Shown: positions 25,511-34,981, counted from the stretch's first letter. The stretch is 64,000 bases of DNA from Spirosoma sp. SC4-14 (GCF_037201965.1 NZ_CP147518.1:6813001-6877000), one strand, 5' to 3'. Program-made: numbers and translations. The notes: generated by a model from the letters alone, not told the origin.

Positions 25511-26295
25511 TGTTTAACAATGTCAAGCAATTCGACATCAAAGACCAGTGTTGAGCCAGGTTTGATATCAGGCCCTGCTCCCCGGTCGCCGTAGGCCAGA
25601 TCGGCCGGAATATACAACTTCCATTTCGACCCAACGGGCATGAGTTGCAAAGCCTCAGTCCATCCTTTTATTACTTCATTAACACCAAACTCGGCAGGTT
25701 GTCCGCGCTCTACAGAGCTATCGAATACTTTTCCATCGAGCAAGCGGCCTGTGTAATGTACTTTAACACGATCGGTAGCCGTTGGTTTAGCGCCGGTGCC
25801 TTCTTTTTCAACAGAATACTGCAAACCACTGGGTGTTGTTTTTACGCCCTCCTTGGTTTTGTTCTCCGCCAGAAAAGCCTCACCCACTTTTTTGTTCTCA
25901 GCCGACAGCTTACTGTTCTCGGCATTCCGAGACGCCATCTGCTTCTGCATAAAGGTATTCATTACCTGACTGGCCTGCTCCATCGACAGCTGGGTTTTCT
26001 CGCCCTTAACGGCATCTTCCAGACCACGAGCCAGCAAAGTGCTGTTTAAATCATTGATACCTTGCTGCTTCAGGTTTTGTGCCATAAACAAGCCAATGCT
26101 ATAGCTAATCGAATCCTGAGTTGTTGCTAACGAAGGTGTTGTTGGCGCTTTAGCAGCAACAGCGGGTTTTGCCACAGCGGCTGTTTTGGCCGGAGTTGGC
26201 TTTTTAGCTACTGGCTTTTTGACTTGGGCAGTCGCAGTACCGGCGACAAAAACGGCCGACGCAACACTGGCCAGCATCCATTGATTGAACTTCAT
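25507..26295 (-). CDS. FKBP-type peptidyl-prolyl isomerase, exported
   Basis: 262 residues from the ATG at 26295, which opens a signal peptide (MKFNQWMLASVASAVFVAGT...AQ); an earlier ATG at 26331 spoils it. A Lys/Pro/Ala-rich linker (~25-55) is followed by an FKBP_N dimerisation helix region (~65-155; SYSIGLFMAQNLKQQGIND) and the FKBP_C domain (~160-262; KVHYTGRLLDGKVFDSSVER, WKLYIPADLAYGDRG). It resembles Mip/FkpA, so it is a periplasmic folding factor. Adjacent to the Prc-like protease on the same strand, suggesting joint protein quality control. Confidence 0.93.
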   Translation of the reverse strand: MKFNQWMLASVASAVFVAGTATAQVKKPVAKKPTPAKTAAVAKPAVAAKAPTTPSLATTQDSISYSIGLFMAQNLKQQGINDLNSTLLARGLEDAVKGEKTQLSMEQASQVMNTFMQKQMASRNAENSKLSAENKKVGEAFLAENKTKEGVKTTPSGLQYSVEKEGTGAKPTATDRVKVHYTGRLLDGKVFDSSVERGQPAEFGVNEVIKGWTEALQLMPVGSKWKLYIPADLAYGDRGAGPDIKPGSTLVFDVELLDIVKQ

Positions 26296-26681
26296 GTGAA
26301 CTGAAAACGGGGTAATACGTAATAAAGTCATTTATTGATAAAACGTGAACAGATAGAAGAAAAGTTTGGCAAGTGTCAGTTTCTCAAAAATTTTACTTCC
26401 GTTTTAATTCGCTAAACACAGTTGCTTTTACTCCGAATAATCTTTCTATCCAGCCAATAAAAGTAACGAATCGTGGCTGCTTTTGCTAATCATAGCTTCT
26501 TAAAATACTCCAAATTTGGACAAACGGTTTTATTGTTCGCTCAATGGTTTAGATCTTTATTATCAATTTATCAGAAAAGTCTAAGATTCAGAGTTGAATT
26601 ATAGAATCATTCACATTTTTATTAAATTTTAATCGTACCTTTGCGGCCGAAAATCAATCTCTAAATTTCATCCTATCTTAT
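26296..26681. other. AT-rich divergent intergenic region
   Basis: 386 bp between the FKBP start and atpA. No gene is seen. It is AT-rich, with a -7 box for atpA at 26636-26643. Confidence 0.6.
26636..26643 (+). promoter_or_regulatory. -7 box of the atpA promoter
   Basis: TACCTTTG fits TAnnTTTG exactly, 38 nt before the ATG of atpA. No good TTG is seen at -33; that area is T-rich. Confidence 0.6.
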
Positions 26682-28256
26682 ATGGAATCCGTAAGACCCG
26701 ACGAGATATCAGCCATTCTGCGCCAGCAGTTAGCCGGTACACAAACCGAGGCTGAACTCGAAGAAGTCGGTACGGTGCTGCAAATCGGCGACGGCGTAGC
26801 GCGTATCTACGGCCTCTCGAAAGTGCAGGCCGGTGAATTGCTGTCGTTTAACAACGGACTTCAGGCCATGGCCCTGAACCTTGAAGAAGATAACGTTGGA
26901 GCCGTGTTGCTCGGCGATTATTCGGACGTCAAAGAAGGCGATACCGTTAAGCGCACCAGCCAAATTGCGTATGTAAACGTTGGCGATGGCATTCTGGGCC
27001 GGGTAGTAAATACCCTTGGCCAACCGATCGATGGCATGGGCCCTATCCAGGGCGAATTATTTCAAATGCCGCTGGAACGGAAAGCACCCGGTGTTATTTT
27101 CCGGCAGCCCGTTAACGAGCCACTGCAAACGGGTATTAAAGCGATCGATGCCATGATCCCCATTGGCCGGGGGCAGCGCGAGTTAATTATCGGTGACCGC
27201 CAGACCGGTAAAACGGCAGTAGCCATCGATACCATCATTAACCAGAAAGAATTTTTCGATAAGGGTCAGCCTGTATTCTGTATCTACGTTGCCTGCGGTC
27301 AGAAAGCATCGACCGTGAAGCAGGTAGAAGCTACGCTTCGCAAAGCGGGTGCAATGGATTATACAGTTATTGTATCAGCCAACGCATCGGACCCATCACC
27401 AATGCAGTTCTTTGCACCGTTTACGGGTGCGGCTATCGGTGAGTACTTCCGCGACACCGGCCGGCCGGCACTGGTTGTTTATGACGATCTGTCGAAACAG
27501 GCCGTAGCTTACCGCGAAGTATCGCTGCTGCTGCGTCGCCCACCCGGCCGTGAGGCTTATCCGGGAGACGTATTCTATCTCCATAGCCGGTTGCTGGAAC
27601 GGGCTGCGAAAATCAACGCCAACGACGATATCGCCAAGAACATGAACGACCTGCCACCCTCTCTGAAAGATAAGGTGAAAGGGGGCGGTTCGCTGACGGC
27701 TCTTCCAATTATTGAAACCCAGGCCGGTGACGTATCGGCATACATTCCAACCAACGTAATTTCGATTACCGATGGTCAGATCTTCCTTGAGTCGAACCTG
27801 TTCAACTCAGGTATCCGTCCGGCCATTAACGTAGGTATTTCGGTATCGCGCGTGGGTGGTAACGCACAGATCAAGTCGATGAAGAAAGTGGCAGGTACGC
27901 TGAAACTTGATCAGGCCCAGTTCCGTGAGCTGGAAGCGTTTGCCAAGTTCGGCTCTGACCTCGATGCTTCGACGAAGCTAACCATCGAACGTGGCCGACG
28001 CAATCAGGAGATGCTGAAACAGCCTCAATATTCGCCCGTATCGGTAGAACAGCAGGTTGCTATTATCTATGCTTCTACCAACGGCTTACTCGACAAAGTG
28101 CCGGTAAACAAAGTAAAAGCATTCGAAAGCGAGTTTGCTATGGTATTGAGTGCTCAATATCCAGGAGTTCTGAACGACCTTCGTGCCGGTAAACTTACCG
28201 ACGAAGCAACCGCTACCCTGAAAAAAGTAGCCGCTGAACTCTCGGCTCAATATTAA
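26682..28256 (+). CDS. atpA: F1 ATP synthase subunit alpha
   Basis: A 524-residue non-catalytic nucleotide-binding subunit of the F1 head. Beta-barrel domain ~25-95 ([20 protein letters not shown]), Walker [11 protein letters not shown], the SVSRVGG segment with the Arg finger, and a C-terminal helical bundle. Full length. It is followed by atpG, but atpH is not immediately upstream as in most operons: an oppositely oriented FKBP gene is there, so the ATP synthase genes are split. Confidence 0.98.
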   Translation: MESVRPDEISAILRQQLAGTQTEAELEEVGTVLQIGDGVARIYGLSKVQAGELLSFNNGLQAMALNLEEDNVGAVLLGDYSDVKEGDTVKRTSQIAYVNVGDGILGRVVNTLGQPIDGMGPIQGELFQMPLERKAPGVIFRQPVNEPLQTGIKAIDAMIPIGRGQRELIIGDRQTGKTAVAIDTIINQKEFFDKGQPVFCIYVACGQKASTVKQVEATLRKAGAMDYTVIVSANASDPSPMQFFAPFTGAAIGEYFRDTGRPALVVYDDLSKQAVAYREVSLLLRRPPGREAYPGDVFYLHSRLLERAAKINANDDIAKNMNDLPPSLKDKVKGGGSLTALPIIETQAGDVSAYIPTNVISITDGQIFLESNLFNSGIRPAINVGISVSRVGGNAQIKSMKKVAGTLKLDQAQFRELEAFAKFGSDLDASTKLTIERGRRNQEMLKQPQYSPVSVEQQVAIIYASTNGLLDKVPVNKVKAFESEFAMVLSAQYPGVLNDLRAGKLTDEATATLKKVAAELSAQY

Positions 28257-28260
28257 ACTA

Positions 28261-28351
28261 GTTTTCAGTCTTTAGTTTTTAGTTTTCAGTGGCTGACGCG
28301 AAATTGTTTTTGCACTTCATGCACTGAAAACTAAAAACTGAAACCGAAAAC
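28261..28351. repeat. word-built palindrome inside the atpA-atpG operon
   Basis: The left arm GTTTTCAGTCTTTAGTTTTT plus AGTTTTCAGTG (28261-28291) is complementary to 28322-28351, with 18 perfect inner positions and a looser outer part. It sits between atpA and atpG, 12 nt before atpG, so it could alter the alpha:gamma stoichiometry by attenuation or mRNA processing. Confidence 0.85.
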
Positions 28352-28363
28352 TTTCAGAAGACT

Positions 28364-29245
28364 ATGGCATCTCTAAAAGAAGTACGCGCCCGCATATCGT
28401 CGATTAATTCGACACAGCAGATCACCAAAGCGATGAAAATGGTGGCCGCTGCCAAGCTTCGTCGGGCTCAGGAGAACATCACGCAATTGCGGCCTTATGC
28501 CCAGAAACTGAGCCAGATGCTCGGAACCGTTTCGGCTGGGGCAGAAACGGCGTCAGATAGTCCGTATAAACAAACACGGCAAATTGACCGTGTATTGCTT
28601 ATTGTAATTACTTCCGATCGTGGCTTATGCGGTGCGTTCAATACGAATGCAATTAAAGGAGCACTGAACCTGATCGACGAAAAGTATACATCGCAGTTAC
28701 GGTCCGGAAACCTCGACATTATGGCTATTGGCAAAAAAGGTGCAGAAGCTTTTCAACGTCGTGGTTTTAAGGTAAATACAAACCATATGAACGTGTATGG
28801 GTCATTGAGCTTTGCTACTGTTCGTGCTGCCGCCGAAGAAGCAATGGAAGGCTTTGCCAATGGCCATTACGACGTGGTGGAAGTTGTTTATAACGAATTC
28901 CGGAATGCCGCCGTACAAATCATCCGGACTGAGCAACTGCTTCCAATTGTTTCTACTGAACCAACTGCTGGTTCGTCGGCTTCGATCAATTATCTCTTCG
29001 AACCGTCGGAGGAAGAAATCGTTACGGAACTAATCCCAAAAACGATTAAAATCCAACTCTATAAAGCAATCCTGGATTCAAATGCAGCATTCTACGGAGC
29101 GCAGATGACGGCGATGGATAAAGCAACCGACAATGCTGGTGAACTGCTGAAAGAGCTACGGCTAGTGTATAACCGCACCCGTCAGGCTGCTATTACAACG
29201 GAAATTCTTGAAATTGTGGGTGGTGCCGAAGCACTGGCCAGTTAA
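28364..29245 (+). CDS. atpG: F1 ATP synthase subunit gamma
   Basis: 293 residues, the rotating central shaft of F1. The N-terminal coiled-coil helix (EVRARISSINSTQQITKAMK, MVAAAKLRRAQ), the Rossmann-like middle and the C-terminal helix (YNRTRQAAITTEILEIVGGA) are all present and of normal length. Second gene of atpA-atpG with a strong terminator behind it; atpD/atpC are not in the window. Confidence 0.98.
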   Translation: MASLKEVRARISSINSTQQITKAMKMVAAAKLRRAQENITQLRPYAQKLSQMLGTVSAGAETASDSPYKQTRQIDRVLLIVITSDRGLCGAFNTNAIKGALNLIDEKYTSQLRSGNLDIMAIGKKGAEAFQRRGFKVNTNHMNVYGSLSFATVRAAAEEAMEGFANGHYDVVEVVYNEFRNAAVQIIRTEQLLPIVSTEPTAGSSASINYLFEPSEEEIVTELIPKTIKIQLYKAILDSNAAFYGAQMTAMDKATDNAGELLKELRLVYNRTRQAAITTEILEIVGGAEALAS

Positions 29246-29264
29246 CATGCGTTAGTATAAACAT

Positions 29265-29299
29265 AAAAAAGGCGAAACCGTATTGGTTTCGCCTTTTTT
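29265..29299 (+). terminator. terminator of atpA-atpG
   Basis: AAAAAAGGCGAAACC and GGTTTCGCCTTTTTT form a perfect 15-bp stem with a 5-nt loop. It ends in T and can work both ways. Confidence 0.92.
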
Positions 29300-29369
29300 G
29301 GTAATAAACACTCGAAGGGCGTTCTGCCATAAAACAAAAAACGCGAAAGCAACTTAGTGGAGCTCCTTA

Positions 29370-29759
29370 TCAATCGGTAGTAACAGAACTAGACGAAGAA
29401 GGCTTTTCCGCTAAAGCGGGAGCCAACTGAACAACAGGACGAGTTAATCGGGGCATTTTATAGTTTCGGCTAGCTATATCCTGATTGGGAGTATGCAACA
29501 ATACAATTCCTCCTACAGGCGGCTGACCAACCTTAGGCATCTTATAACTGGCCAACTGGTTGGTTCCCGATTGAGGAACACGAACACCCATACCGGATTC
29601 AAAATGCCGATGGTGTACAGAAGCCGCCTTGTTTGAGTGCTTATAGTTGTTTACCGAATAGGTTGGGTCGCGCTCCCAAACGGGTCTTGTTTGTGCCAAT
29701 ATAGTTGCCGAAATAGCAGTAAGAGCGGCCGTCATGAGAATTGAAAATACCGGTTTCAT
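29370..29759 (-). CDS. small exported hypothetical protein
   Basis: 129 residues with a signal peptide (MKPVFSILMTAALTAISATI...AQ). The mature part is Pro/Ser/Tyr-rich with two repeats of the type YKMPxxxxPxV (YKMPKVGQPPV, YKMPRLTRPVV) and a Ser-rich tail. I recognise no family. Probably a periplasmic or surface protein. Alone between the atp terminator and the TerB-like gene. Confidence 0.6.
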   Translation of the reverse strand: MKPVFSILMTAALTAISATILAQTRPVWERDPTYSVNNYKHSNKAASVHHRHFESGMGVRVPQSGTNQLASYKMPKVGQPPVGGIVLLHTPNQDIASRNYKMPRLTRPVVQLAPALAEKPSSSSSVTTD

Positions 29760-29804
29760 AGCTGTGGTTTTGTTGTTGTAAATGAACAGAATAAGCGGAT
29801 TGGC

Positions 29805-30167
29805 CTAGAGCCGACGTAGCTCACGCCGAAAATTCTGAATAAGCTCTTGCTCCTTGCGCGATATGTCGTCGTGTGCTTCGGCTACTTTTTGCAGCAAGGC
29901 GATATACCGCTGTTTAGTAGCCTTGTCGAGGCTATGGCGATTGGCTTTAAACCGTCTTAAGCCAAATGCATAAGCTTCTTCGGGGCTTTCGTCATAGTTT
30001 TCCTTCAAAAAGAAGGCATGTAGGGCTAAATCTCCATGTGGCTCGTTTGCCATTATTTCTTTAACAGTCTGCATTTCAGCAAGCTGGATACGGCCATCAA
30101 CTTTGGCCAGGGCATAGACAACGCTGCCAATACCCATAGCAAGATCAGGATTTTGTGTAGTTTTCAT
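29805..30167 (-). CDS. TerB-like small protein
   Basis: 120 residues, all helical. GSVVYALAKVDGRIQLAEMQ fits the first TerB helix pair with its DGxI...E signature, and the C-terminal half (DKATKQRYIALLQKVAEAHDDIS, RKEQELI) matches the second. TerB-like domains occur in tellurite and stress proteins and as general adaptor domains; no ter operon is near, so the role is open. Cytoplasmic. Confidence 0.7.
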   Translation of the reverse strand: MKTTQNPDLAMGIGSVVYALAKVDGRIQLAEMQTVKEIMANEPHGDLALHAFFLKENYDESPEEAYAFGLRRFKANRHSLDKATKQRYIALLQKVAEAHDDISRKEQELIQNFRRELRRL

Positions 30168-30422
30168 GGGTGTATCAATAATGAATGATGAGTTTAGATT
30201 GAACTGGCAGGAGAGACACAGTTGCTATCTGCCACGTCCTGCCAGACGGACTTAATTACGCCAACGAATTAGGCCAAAGCACCAGAAGGGTCCCGCCGTT
30301 AGAAACAATGGCCTTGCTGTTAGGTAAAGTCGAGCACTTATGGAAAGCTTCAATGGCTTTAACTTTTATCAGCAGAGGAGTAAGCCTCTACGATCAGAAT
30401 TTAATCAATGCGTAGCTATGAG

Positions 30423-30707
30423 TTAACGTTCTAACAATCTTGTACGCAAGGTATTCAACTGCCGGTCGGCCTCCATCTTGGCTTCCAATAACGAGTCATA
30501 CTGAATGACCTGTTTTTGGTAGCGTTTGTAGTGAAACTGTACTTCCGACCTCATCCGTAGAAATCCCACCAGAGCAATGCCGAAAAGCAACCCACACAAC
30601 AGCGGAAACACCTGGCGAAAGGCGCGTCGCATTCGACGATTAGGCCGTTGGCCCCGAGCCCAGCTTTTTGGTCGGGGTCTGGAATAATCAAGGGTGTACT
30701 GTTTCAT
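30423..30707 (-). CDS. small bitopic membrane protein with coiled coil
   Basis: 94 residues: a very basic N-terminus (RPRPKSWARGQRPNRRMRR), one membrane helix (~34-50, FPLLCGLLFGIALVGFL) and a helical tail with coiled-coil character (HYKRYQKQVIQYDSLLEAKM). The topology resembles FtsL/FtsB-type division proteins, but no dcw gene is near and the similarity is only in shape. 255 bp upstream and 136 bp downstream hold no gene. Confidence 0.55.
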   Translation of the reverse strand: MKQYTLDYSRPRPKSWARGQRPNRRMRRAFRQVFPLLCGLLFGIALVGFLRMRSEVQFHYKRYQKQVIQYDSLLEAKMEADRQLNTLRTRLLER

Positions 30708-30843
30708 AATCCTGGTACGAAAGGAAGGCGTTTTGTTGCCTTATGAATAGTTATTAAGCATAGCAGCCAAGTTCGTTGCCCTTTGTTGAAACAAAATTGC
30801 TACGACCAATTTAGAACCGGGTTAGACTCAGATTAGAAAGAGA

Positions 30844-32202
30844 TTAGGATTGAGGGAGCGACAGGGTGAAGATTGTTCCCTGTGTATCGTCTGATTGCAC
30901 CGAAAGCCGTCCGTAGTGTAATTGAATAATCCGCTGTGTAAGCGACAGACCGATTCCGTGCCCGGCAATATGCTGGCCATTGCTACCTCGCCGGAAAGGT
31001 TTGAAGATGTCGGCTAATTCGGCAGGAGGAATAGCTGTCCCCTGATTGTGAAAAGTAAGCACAATAGAGTCAGCTTCTACCATTAATTTTATAGACACGC
31101 GATGGTTGGGCGAGAACTTGACTCCGTTTTCGCTCAGATTGAACAAGGCCGTTCGAAGTAAAGCCTCATTGCCATTGACCCGCCAGCTTGTAGGTAGTGT
31201 AGTACCAATTTCAACCACCACAACCGCATCCGAGCGCACCCGAAGCAGATCGGAGCGGGTTTGCCAAACAAGTTCATCCAGCGCTACTGGCACCATTGCC
31301 ACAACTGATTCGTCGAGGCTAACATTAGCCAAGCTAAGAAGCCCATTGGTTAATCGATTCAGGTCGCGTACGTCGTTAAGAACCGATTGAACCATTATAC
31401 GCAGGTCAGCTTCAGTATCTCCAGCCATCAGAGCAACCTCCAGTTGTCCTGTAATAGCCGTTAGTGGTGTACGGAGTTCATGTGAGGCATTGGATACAAA
31501 CGTGCGCTGAAGCCGAAAAGCATCTTCGAGCCGGTCAAGCATCTGATTGAATCGCTGCGCCAATTGGCTGAGCTCGTCATTGTCAGGGCCTTCGGTCAAA
31601 CGAGTGCTTAACTGCGAAGCCGTAATCGTATCTACGCTGGCAATAACCCGACGAATGGGTTTAAGCGCACGGCCGGCAAAAAAACGCCCGGCTAGAAAGA
31701 CAATAATCGTCGCCAGAAACCACCCGCTGACCAGGAGCATGGCTAAATCCCACTGCTTACTGAATCCATATTTATCGACAGCCGAAGCCAGTATTACCAA
31801 ACGGTCGGCATGATTGGTAAACAGAACGCCCACTATTTCGCGGTCGCCCACGCGCCAGTATACCTCGCCCTCCAGCCGAATCTGATCTAACTGTTCTTTG
31901 CTGACCGTCAGATAATCAGTGCCACTTTCATAAACAATCTGATTCCGGTAATTATAAATAATAATTTCTTCCTGAGTCAGTACGGTCATCTGGTTCTTAT
32001 CCAACAACCGATAGAGCTGAGGTGTAATAGCCTGACGGCCAAACAATAATTCGGCCGATGTGGTAGCTTCGGCACGCAACCGCTGTCGATATTCGCTCTC
32101 TCGCAGCCGTTCGGCTACAATGTACAGTACAAGGCCGAATAAGATAAGCAGCCCTGATACAATAGCCGTAAAAAGAAAAGTAAGGCGGTTGCGGATAGTC
32201 AT
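30844..32202 (-). CDS. sensor histidine kinase (HAMP, HisKA, HATPase)
   Basis: 452 residues: membrane helix 1 (~9-30), periplasmic sensor (~31-150), helix 2 (~155-175), HAMP (~175-230), HisKA with SHELRTPLTAITGQLEVAL (the His is phosphorylated) and a HATPase with NLSENGVKFSP, GHGIGLSLTQRI. Architecture like CusS-type kinases. It starts 12 nt after the stop of its response regulator gene, so one operon with regulator first. The periplasmic signal is unknown. Confidence 0.93.
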   Translation of the reverse strand: MTIRNRLTFLFTAIVSGLLILFGLVLYIVAERLRESEYRQRLRAEATTSAELLFGRQAITPQLYRLLDKNQMTVLTQEEIIIYNYRNQIVYESGTDYLTVSKEQLDQIRLEGEVYWRVGDREIVGVLFTNHADRLVILASAVDKYGFSKQWDLAMLLVSGWFLATIIVFLAGRFFAGRALKPIRRVIASVDTITASQLSTRLTEGPDNDELSQLAQRFNQMLDRLEDAFRLQRTFVSNASHELRTPLTAITGQLEVALMAGDTEADLRIMVQSVLNDVRDLNRLTNGLLSLANVSLDESVVAMVPVALDELVWQTRSDLLRVRSDAVVVVEIGTTLPTSWRVNGNEALLRTALFNLSENGVKFSPNHRVSIKLMVEADSIVLTFHNQGTAIPPAELADIFKPFRRGSNGQHIAGHGIGLSLTQRIIQLHYGRLSVQSDDTQGTIFTLSLPQS

Positions 32203-32214
32203 CGAACAGGAACG

Positions 32215-32910
32215 CTATTTTTCTTTCAGTACATAACCCATACCCACTACGGTCTGAATTAGTTTATTGGGATAGTCTTTATCAATTTTATTACGTAAAT
32301 AATTGACATATACCTCTATTACATTTGTCCCGGTATCGAAACCCACATCCCATACATGCTCAGCTATATCCACGCGCGACACGACCCGCCCAGCGTTGCG
32401 CAGAAGGTATTCAAGCAATGAAAACTCACGGGCTGTCAGTTCAATTGTTCGACCTGCCCGACGCGCAACTTTGGCCGGTATGTCGAGTTCAAGATCGGCC
32501 AAGCGTAGAATAGGTTCGGCTTCCTGCGGAGGAGCTGCCCGACGAAGCAATGCTTTCACACGGGCCAATAATTCAAGAAAATCGAACGGTTTAGCCAGAT
32601 AATCATCAGCGCCAGCCTCAAAACCCAACAATTTATCGGTTGTTGTGTCGAGGGCTGTTAACATCAGAATTGGCATGGCCGGTTTTTTAGACCGAATATA
32701 CGTTGCGAGTTCCAGACCGCTAACAAAGGGTATGTTTACATCCAGAATCGCTAAATTGAAGCGTTCAGAGCCTATGAGTCGCTTTCCCTCACGCCCGTCG
32801 GCAGCTACTGTTACAGCATAAGCCTGTGTTTCGAGGCCTTTTTTTATAAACAAAGCTACCTTAGGCTCATCTTCTACGACCAGTAAATGTGTTTTTTGGT
32901 GGTTTAGCAT
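32215..32910 (-). CDS. OmpR/CusR-type response regulator
   Basis: 231 residues from ATG 32910. The receiver has the acidic pair in VVEDEPKV, phospho-Asp in LAILDVNIPFVSG and Lys in DYLAKPF. The winged-helix output (~135-230) carries RTIELTAREFSLLEYLLRN and EVYVNYLRNKID. It is the partner of the downstream kinase. Targets cannot be named; no efflux or porin operon is adjacent. Confidence 0.95.
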   Translation of the reverse strand: MLNHQKTHLLVVEDEPKVALFIKKGLETQAYAVTVAADGREGKRLIGSERFNLAILDVNIPFVSGLELATYIRSKKPAMPILMLTALDTTTDKLLGFEAGADDYLAKPFDFLELLARVKALLRRAAPPQEAEPILRLADLELDIPAKVARRAGRTIELTAREFSLLEYLLRNAGRVVSRVDIAEHVWDVGFDTGTNVIEVYVNYLRNKIDKDYPNKLIQTVVGMGYVLKEK

Positions 32911-33221
32911 AAAAGTCAATATACAAATTATTTTCCAACGTGATAAAGAATCTAACAGGGTTCCATCAGGTCATTCTAAAGATCAGTATACCAGGTCTCC
33001 GGCTATTTCGTACCGCCGTATAAAAATCAGGCATCCAAAAACAAATAAAAACCCATAAACCTACTAATTATCAACAAGTTAAACACCAATACCATCTCTT
33101 ACCCAAAGGCCATTTCCGGAACTATCCATTCCTATATTCAGTTATTTAGTTGTCATATACGAATGGCCGTTTGCTCAACGTTAACTAATCGGTTTGACAC
33201 CCAATAATGATCCAAAAACAC
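32911..33221. other. divergent intergenic region, no gene seen
   Basis: 311 bp between the response regulator start and the DUF4136 lipoprotein start. It is AT-rich and must hold both promoters, but I see no exact TAnnTTTG pair and no strong dyad. Confidence 0.5.
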
Positions 33222-33791
33222 ATGAAACTCAAAGGCATAATTAGCAGTCTTTTCATCGTCGGTACGCTGGCGTCCTGCGCCCCTTCCATTACGGTCAAAT
33301 ACGACTATGATCCTAAAGTAAATGTCCGTCAGTTTTCGACCTACCGTATCGAGGCCGATCGTCAGCGCAATGCAGACCCCATTGTAGGTAGCAACCTGAA
33401 CCAACGCCGAATTGCCGACGCGCTGGATCAATCCCTGAAAGCACGCGGCTATAAGCCCGTCAATCAGGGTGAAGCCGATCTGGTCGTACGCTTCTTTACT
33501 GATTCGCGCGATCGTCAGCAAATCCAGTCGAACAATATGTATTCACCTTATTCGTGGTGGTATGGTGGCATGGGTAACAACGTTTATTCTCGCCAGTATG
33601 AAGAAAACCGCGTTGTGGTAAACGTGATTGATGCCCGTACGAACGACATTATCTGGCAAGGCTGGGCAACAGGTCAGCTCAACACCCGCAATAAAGAACG
33701 CGACCGCGATCAGGCCTTCCGCGAAACGGTAACCAGCATTATGAAAAACTTCCCTGAAAGTGCTGGTCAGGATTATGGCGCCGTTCGCTAA
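33222..33791 (+). CDS. DUF4136 lipoprotein
   Basis: 189 residues from the ATG at 33222 (MKLKGIISSLFIVGTLASC); an upstream ATG at 33207 adds five residues. The lipobox LASC gives an acylated Cys. The body starts with SITVKYDYDPKVNVRQFSTY, as in DUF4136, and ends with the family's NDIIWQGWATGQL and a helical tail. Periplasmic, probably outer-membrane bound; function unknown. Followed by a clear terminator. Confidence 0.88.
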   Translation: MKLKGIISSLFIVGTLASCAPSITVKYDYDPKVNVRQFSTYRIEADRQRNADPIVGSNLNQRRIADALDQSLKARGYKPVNQGEADLVVRFFTDSRDRQQIQSNNMYSPYSWWYGGMGNNVYSRQYEENRVVVNVIDARTNDIIWQGWATGQLNTRNKERDRDQAFRETVTSIMKNFPESAGQDYGAVR

Positions 33792-33811
33792 CGTTATTTT
33801 TCACATTCTGG

Positions 33812-33847
33812 AAAAGCCTATGGGTCGATTGATTCATAGGCTTTTTT
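33812..33847 (+). terminator. terminator of the DUF4136 gene
   Basis: AAAAGCCTATG and CATAGGCTTTT pair perfectly around a 12-nt loop, followed by T residues. Confidence 0.9.
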
Positions 33848-33893
33848 ATGGTTATAGCTTTTTGTTTATTTGCACCTCTTACTATTACCTACC

Positions 33894-34157
33894 ATGCAAG
33901 CTACCAGCAAAGGAGTCGTTTACTCTCTCCTAACCGTAGTAGTCGTGCTACTGCTGGGCATAGCTGCATTATTAGGTGTTGCCAATTATAGGCACCAGCG
34001 ACTCGAAGACGCCACTCAGGACCTTCGTCGTAGTATTTCGCAGCAGGAAGGCCAGATCAGAAATCTGCAGCAAAGACTCGAAGACTGCGATACGATAGAT
34101 ACCATCACCCCTGTTGATACTTCCTGGGGAACACCTCCTCCTGCTTCTGTCCAATAA
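33894..34157 (+). CDS. small bitopic membrane protein
   Basis: 87 residues from ATG 33894. One membrane helix (~9-30; VYSLLTVVVVLLLGIAALLG), then a helical, coiled-coil-like segment (HQRLEDATQDLRRSISQQEG) and a Pro/Thr-rich tail. The gene is monocistronic between two intergenic regions. Family not recognised. Confidence 0.6.
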   Translation: MQATSKGVVYSLLTVVVVLLLGIAALLGVANYRHQRLEDATQDLRRSISQQEGQIRNLQQRLEDCDTIDTITPVDTSWGTPPPASVQ

Positions 34158-34208
34158 AGCGGCAACTTATGTCAACAGTTGACTTGAGCCCTGTTGGCTA
34201 GATCATTA

Positions 34209-34256
34209 TTTAGAATTATTATTAATAATTTTGATATTATTTGGAAATATTCTAAA
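34209..34256. promoter_or_regulatory. AT-rich dyad and -7 box before the 34310 gene
   Basis: TTTAGAAT (34209-34216) and ATTCTAAA (34249-34256) are exact inverted repeats flanking TAATTTTG (34226-34233), a perfect TAnnTTTG box. A related TTTAGA/TCTAAA dyad lies upstream of the paralogous gene at 35988. It may be a metal-regulator operator; this is inference. Confidence 0.5.
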
Positions 34257-34309
34257 TAAAGACTAGTTTAGTCGTAGGAAACAGTTGTACACTGAAACCG
34301 GAAATTCCT

Positions 34310-34654
34310 ATGAAATGCCAATGCCATCTCTTATCTGATTCGGTTAACGGACGAATAATTCTATACGGTCATACGGCCCCCGACGATACTCACAATATTG
34401 CTTTGCAGTTTAATAATATCACCCAATGGCTGTGCTACGATGACTTTCTGGCTCTGGAATGGAATGTAAGAAGCATTGATACAAACGCTTATTTCGCGGC
34501 TCATCCGCACGAAGATCGGATTCATTTAAGTACACCATCCCGGTATCTGTCATTTAGTTTCCGATCAAATGAGCTATTCGAACTTCGCAATATGCTCAGT
34601 CGGGCCGTTGCCCGTCTTCACTGGATTGAAACCCTGCGCCGGGCACAAAATTAA
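34310..34654 (+). CDS. ferritin-neighbour small protein A (possible DUF6686)
   Basis: 114 residues: starts MKCQCHLLSDSVNGRIILYG with a CxC, then a beta-rich middle (ALQFNNITQWLCYDDFLALE) and a final helix (FRSNELFELRNMLSRAVARL). It shares its plan with the protein at 35632-35988: a short cytosolic domain with F..T...L...DF, V..ID and ELR..L..A. The two paralogues flank ferritin and face it from both sides. I tentatively place both in a Bacteroidota-only family that may be the one called DUF6686. A role in iron handling is inferred from context only. Confidence 0.6.
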   Translation: MKCQCHLLSDSVNGRIILYGHTAPDDTHNIALQFNNITQWLCYDDFLALEWNVRSIDTNAYFAAHPHEDRIHLSTPSRYLSFSFRSNELFELRNMLSRAVARLHWIETLRRAQN

Positions 34655-34900
34655 ATGCTAAGTGTGATGCTCAATCGTTATGCCTTCCGAACAAACATCA
34701 ATACCGACGAGCGCGTGCACCGGGTAGCTTGCCAACTCTGCAAACTGCAAAAGCAGTCGGGGCACGCGGTTTGCCGCTGGAGTATTGACCTCGACGATTG
34801 CGATTGTACCCTACGCGTTGAAGCCGAATCGGTAACCGAAACCGATATAATCAGAATCCTGAAAAAAGCTGGCTTACAATGCAGTGTTCTGTCTGGATAA
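34655..34900 (+). CDS. HMA-like domain protein lacking CXXC
   Basis: 81 residues starting right after the previous stop (TAA ATG). RYAFRTNINTDERVHRVACQ, WSIDLDDCDCTLRVEAE and TETDIIRILKKAGL follow the heavy-metal-associated (copper-chaperone-like) fold seen in small Bacteroidota proteins that begin FKTNINCxxC. Here the CXXC loop is TDER, so the normal metal site is gone. Other Cys residues (CQLC, CDC) remain and could bind metal differently. Co-transcribed with the gene at 34310, converging on ferritin. Confidence 0.6.
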   Translation: MLSVMLNRYAFRTNINTDERVHRVACQLCKLQKQSGHAVCRWSIDLDDCDCTLRVEAESVTETDIIRILKKAGLQCSVLSG

Positions 34901-34929
34901 GACGCCGTATTGCTTAGCTACCATAAGCC

Positions 34930-34963
34930 AAACGGGTGCCTGCTCTGAAACAGGCACCCGTTT
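34930..34963. terminator. bidirectional terminator
   Basis: AAACGGGTGCCTG (34930-34942) and CAGGCACCCGTTT (34951-34963) form a perfect 13-bp stem with an 8-nt loop, between converging genes. Confidence 0.9.
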
Positions 34964-34981
34964 GAACTTTATAACGAGCTG

